From Brachionus koreanus (Eukaryota; Rotifera; Eurotatoria; Ploima; Brachionidae): a DNA stretch of 64,000 nt. Made by a program: the position numbers and the translations under genes. The notes beneath the pieces are model-generated. The model was given only the letters and a program-made list of their open reading frames with translations. It searched no databases and was not told the DNA's origin. Where the stretch lies: positions 1,284,295 through 1,348,294 of the forward strand of contig PJRA01000509.1 of the NCBI GenBank assembly GCA_016987375.1. Direction: 5' to 3'. This document shows, in pieces, positions 60,178 through 64,000 of this stretch (position 1 is its first letter; every line of letters starts with the position of its first letter).

Positions 60178-63100
60178 TCATTTTTTAGACTGATCAAATT
60201 TTTGGACATAATGAGCTCTCAAGGCAAATGTTTCTTCATTTGTATCACTTTCATTATTAATGAAAACATAAATTTCGACAAAACCAGTAAAAGGGTTGGG
60301 TAAAAATCTAAGTGCCAATGTTTTGGTCTCATTGGCCGAAAGTTTTAATCGTCTTTCTTTAAAAGTCAGCAAGTCGTCTCTGTTCGTGCTCAGAATAAAA
60401 ACTCTTTCCGTTGAATACGGATTGGTGAAAAGAACTCTTTTTTGGGCTGAAGTGTTAGCAGATTGACTTGTCGATATGGGCAATGTAAGCTCAAAAGCTT
60501 TCGACACAACTGGTGGCTTACAGTTAACATTAATGAACCATGAATGAACTAGATGTGACAGTTCAACATCTACCACATTTAAATAGTAATGTCGTGTGCC
60601 AGATTTAGATGGCTGTACGCCTACATTAATTTCTTGTACTGAACTGGCCGGCAACATGAATTGATCCTCAGGTATTGTCGACATTTCATCAGACAAATTT
60701 GAATAGCATTTAACCAGTCTTGAGGAACTAGTTCCTCTGAGAACCAAGCTGAATCGACTTGTTTGTCCTAGTGAACATGCCACATCGACGCGTTCAAGTG
60801 AGTGCACATATATTTTCCATATTTGTAATGGTACTGCAAAATATTGGTCAGCATATATGGCAAGATAAAATTTTTTAACACTTGGTGAGGGACCAGTGGC
60901 AACTTTGATAAAAATATCATGTGGTTCTCCCACTGTAACAGGACGCGATTCACACACTACATTAGTATCACTAGCTCTGACATATATTTGACTCGTTCCT
61001 TGGTCAACAGCGGTTCCGTAGAGATTTAAGTCGGCACCATTCAAAGCAACATTTGCATTTGAGGCCAGCATTCGTGCTGATGATGGAAGACGAATTGTTT
61101 TCTTTAAAAATGTACTTTCACATTCATTAAAGCGAAATGTTTGGTTAACTACATGAGGTTGTTGATCTATTATCAAACTTAGAATGGCTATGGGGTTTCC
61201 ATCATTGGCCCTAAAGTAAATACTTGATTTTTTGATTTCGAATTTCGGTTTGTCCAAAGGAATCATGCCGTTTGGATCAAGTATGATGTTTGATGACTCT
61301 GCTTTAAATGTTTGATACTTGAATGGTATATTTATTGTTTCTTTTGGTCTAAGAAAAACTTGAGGATATTTTATGACTAAGTCTTTTTTTTCGCCGTTGC
61401 CGATCCCAATCGGTACAGCTTCTTGTTTATGGAACATATTTTCTTCTATTTGAGTATATATTTGATTCAATAATTTCAAATGACGCCACTCCCTTGCATC
61501 GGTAACTATTTGAATTTCTGGATCATCTATCATTATTGTGACTGTTTGAGCTTCATTATATGGATTTGTAATTACAAATTCAAAAAACTCCACAATACCA
61601 AAATTTGGATAAATTGCGTATTCAGTCGTAATATACTCATTAAGTTTAGTCATTATTTGGTCATGTTTGGTCTGATTACGATAAAACTCCATTATTCTTT
61701 TAAATAAAAAAGATTAGTCATATTCATTTTATTATTTAATGATTTTTGTTTTTAAGAAATGTCAAACTTGTTTACAATTCTTGGGAAAAGTTTTGAGTTT
61801 GAAATTATCCGAGTTTGAATTTTAAAAATGTTAAAACAAGAATGTTTGAGGCTACCTTAAACAACTAAATATTTTTTCCTGAAAAATTAAAAAAAATAAT
61901 TATCTTATTATTAAAATTAAAGAACTGTATAACACTAAAAGAAAGTAAATAAAATTATAAATAATAAATTATAAAATATATTAATTCATTTATAACCAAA
62001 ATGGTAATAGATATGGCATTAATTACTAGGATAAATTTAAAATTGTGAATTAAAACAAAAAATATTTGTTTAAATAAAATCATCTAGCTATGGTCTAGAT
62101 GACATCTAGAATTAAAAAATAAGAAAGAGCAAAAAATAAAAATTTCAAATACAATAAAAGTAAAATAATTCAAAATTTAATAAAGAAAAATTTAAATGAA
62201 TTGATCTTATTAAAAAAAATCATTCAGAAAAATCTGTTTTCGTTGTTTTCGTGTTTCTATAAAAATAAATAAGCGTTTTATTTTTTAGTTCATTTTTAAA
62301 ATCGCCTACAAGGCATACATCGAATAAATTAATCTTATACTAAAATTAAATTTTATTTGACAGAAAATTTTCTAATATATCTTTTACGTAACGGGTGATG
62401 CATAAGTAAATGGACTAAAATTAAAAGCGAATATCTCAAAAAATAAAAATGATATTAANNNNNNNNNNNNNNNNNNNNNNNNNNNNNNNNNNNNNNNNNN
62501 NNNNNNNNNNNNNNNNNNNNNNNNNNNNNNNNNNNNNNNNNNNNNNNNNNNNNNNNNNNNNNNNNNNNNNNNNNNNNNNNNNNNNNNNNNNNNNNNNNNN
62601 NNNNNNNNNNNNNNNNNNNNNNNNNNNNNNNNNNNNNNNNNNNNNNNNNNNNNNNNNNNNNNNNNNNNNNNNNNNNNNNNNNNNNNNNNNNNNNNNNNNN
62701 NNNNNNNNNNNNNNNNNNNNNNNNNNNNNNNNNNNNNNNNNNNNNNNNNNNNNNNNNNNNNNNNNNNNNNNNNNNNNNNNNNNNNNNNNNNNNNNNNNNN
62801 NNNNNNNNNNNNNNNNNNNNNNNNNNNNNNNNNNNNNNNNNNNNNNNNNNNNNNNNNNNNNNNNNNNNNNNNNNNNNNNNNNNNNNNNNNNNNNNNNNNN
62901 NNNNNNNNNNNNNNNNNNNNNNNNNNNNNNNNNNNNNNNNNNNNNNNNNNNNNNNNNNNNNNNNNNNNNNNNNNNNNNNNNNNNNNNNNNNNNNNNNNNN
63001 NNNNNNNNNNNNNNNNNNNNNNNNNNNNNNNNNNNNNNNNNNNNNNNNNNNNNNNNNNNNNNNNNNNNNNNNNNNNNNNNNNNNNNNNNNNNNNNNNNNN

Positions 63101-64000
63101 NNNNNNNNNNNNNNNNNNNNNNNNNNNNNNNNNNNNNNNNNNNNNNNNNNNNNNNNNNNNNNNNNNNNNNNNNNNNNNNNNNNNNNNNNNNNNNNNNNNN
63201 NNNNNNNNNNNNNNNNNNNNNNNNNNNNNNNNNNNNNNNNNNNNNNNNNNNNNNNNNNNNNNNNNNNNNNNNNNNNNNNNNNNNNNNNNNNNNNNNNNNN
63301 NNNNNNNNNNNNNNNNNNNNNNNNNNNNNNNNNNNNNNNNNNNNNNNNNNNNNNNNNNNNNNNNNNNNNNNNNNNNNNNNNNNNNNNNNNNNNNNNNAGT
63401 CCCATTTAAAAAATTTTTTTTTGCAATATTATAGCTAATTTTTAGTAGTTTATAAATAAATATATATATATATATATATGATCATTTGCATGATCGGGCA
63501 AGTTAACTTTTGTCCATTTACTTATGCATCACCCGTTATCATGTTTTAAATATGTACATTTTTATAAATATATATAACGAATTAAAATCTTATTAAATAA
63601 GTAAGTTTAATAATAAAGAATTCTCTTAATTTGTTTTTTAATGTTTCAAAAGAAAAATAATTAAATTTTTTTTTAATCAAGAGTTTTCACACTACTTAAC
63701 TTTTACATTGGGTCCAATAGTTTTTAATATCTAAAAATGATTAAAAACTAAAAATTTACTTTAAGTCTTTATCTCTTTCTTGAATAATTCTACGATGATT
63801 TCCGAGCAATTGAGGAGGAATTTCAGAATTTTTCAATTTTCTTAGCAACTCCATTCGATTTAGTTTTCTTTTTTTCAATGGATCAATCTCTCCATTGTCC
63901 TGTTAAAAAAAAATTAAATTAGAACAAAATAATTCAAATGAGATTACAGCTAATGATTTGGATGACTTGTTGCTTAAAGCTGCATGAATGTCTTTGAAAG
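60178..64000 (-). CDS. NPHP4: Nephrocystin-4, C-terminal part (3 exons; runs off the right edge)
   Basis: Scaffold of the ciliary transition zone, acting with NPHP1 and RPGRIP1L. Exons 64000-63948 (partial), 63899-63760 and 61696-60178 join with consistent phase (0, then 2) and give 569 complete codons of the C-terminal part, the last 505 from the terminal exon. Strong family blocks are 'NFGIVEFFEFVITNPYNEAQ', 'DDPEIQIVTDAREWRHLKLL', 'EENMFHKQE', 'FLRPKETINIPFKYQTF', 'DQQPHVVNQTFRF', 'GPSPSVKKFYLAIY', 'RFSLVLRGTSSS' and 'HYYLNVVDVELSHLVHSW', the beta-sandwich (MSP-like) C-terminal region. Upstream exons carry a basic charged helix ('PLKKRKLNRMELLRKLKN'). The intron at 61697-63759 holds the TIR-bounded gap. 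The N-terminal ~800 residues lie outside the window. Confidence 0.93.
62459..63397. other. Assembly gap (939 N)
   Basis: A run of N entirely inside the TIR-bounded element; any reading frame across it is meaningless. Confidence 0.99.
63458..63479. repeat. (AT)n microsatellite
   Basis: About 10 units of 'at' inside the right part of the mariner-like element. Confidence 0.9.

Larger units (their letters stand above)
62391..63536. mobile_element. Mariner-like DNA transposon with perfect TIRs, interior mostly gap
   Basis: 'acgggtgatgcataagtaaa' plus 'tggac' at 62391-62415 is matched exactly in reverse complement at 63512-63536, and both are flanked by TA (62389-62390 and 63537-63538), the Tc1/mariner target. 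The assembled length is 1,146 bp, within the usual mariner range of about 1-1.4 kb if the N count is right. The interior from 62459 to 63397 is N, so the transposase cannot be seen. The known inner flanks contain an (at)n tract. It sits in an NPHP4 intron. Confidence 0.85.

Noticed and set aside
62449..63438. Long frames across the N run
   Set aside because: The translation is almost entirely unknown bases.

Overview
This is a eukaryotic nuclear window from an invertebrate animal. The base composition is strongly AT-rich (about three quarters A+T by eye), genes are split by GT-AG introns, and the standard genetic code fits every gene. The recognised gene set is metazoan: rotatin, nephrocystin-4, GLG1, PPT1, Pur-alpha, a Dpr/zig-8-like immunoglobulin protein and a head-to-head HSP10/HSP60 pair. 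AT-richness, compact gene clusters and two cilium/centriole genes would fit a small ciliated spiralian such as a monogonont rotifer; that placement is inference only.

Left part (1-23,200). A decayed LINE 3' end is followed by PPT1 (lysosomal thioesterase) and GLG1 (Golgi cysteine-rich membrane protein) in tandem on +. A repeat-rich gap leads to intronless POLD2. Two nearly identical intronless Pur-alpha genes follow, 4,157 bp apart, with a piggyBac-type MITE and a decayed Tc1/mariner transposase between them. Next come PLPBP (7 exons, +), a MetX-like acyltransferase (2 exons, -) and a C6orf120 homolog (+).

Middle part (23,189-45,546). Rotatin occupies 13.7 kb on the minus strand; 13 exons can be joined with consistent phase into 2,452 codons. 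Its introns hold a LINE fragment, several MITE-like inverted repeats and a sequence gap. Upstream on the same strand lies a C4orf33 (UPF0462) homolog. Then come a hAT transposase fragment, an unrecognised single-pass membrane protein (-) and an unrecognised acidic Ser-rich protein (-).

Right part (45,547-64,000). A 325-bp foldback element precedes the divergent HSPE1/HSPD1 pair, whose shared 403-bp promoter carries heat-shock-element-like sites. A two-Ig-domain Dpr-like protein (-) follows, then about 6.6 kb without a recognisable gene, then the 3' exons of NPHP4 (-), which run off the right edge. One NPHP4 intron contains a sequence gap flanked by perfect terminal inverted repeats with TA borders, so the unsequenced DNA is almost certainly inside a mariner-like element.

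The genes are housekeeping and do not form an operon-like pathway. The mitochondrial proteins (HSP10/HSP60, probably the MetX-like enzyme) and the cilium/centriole proteins (rotatin, NPHP4) are shared themes, not clusters. I see no CRISPR, no tRNA or rRNA gene that I can support, and no clear new biological system. The best leads are the homogenised Pur-alpha pair, the animal MetX-like enzyme and the foldback repeat families.
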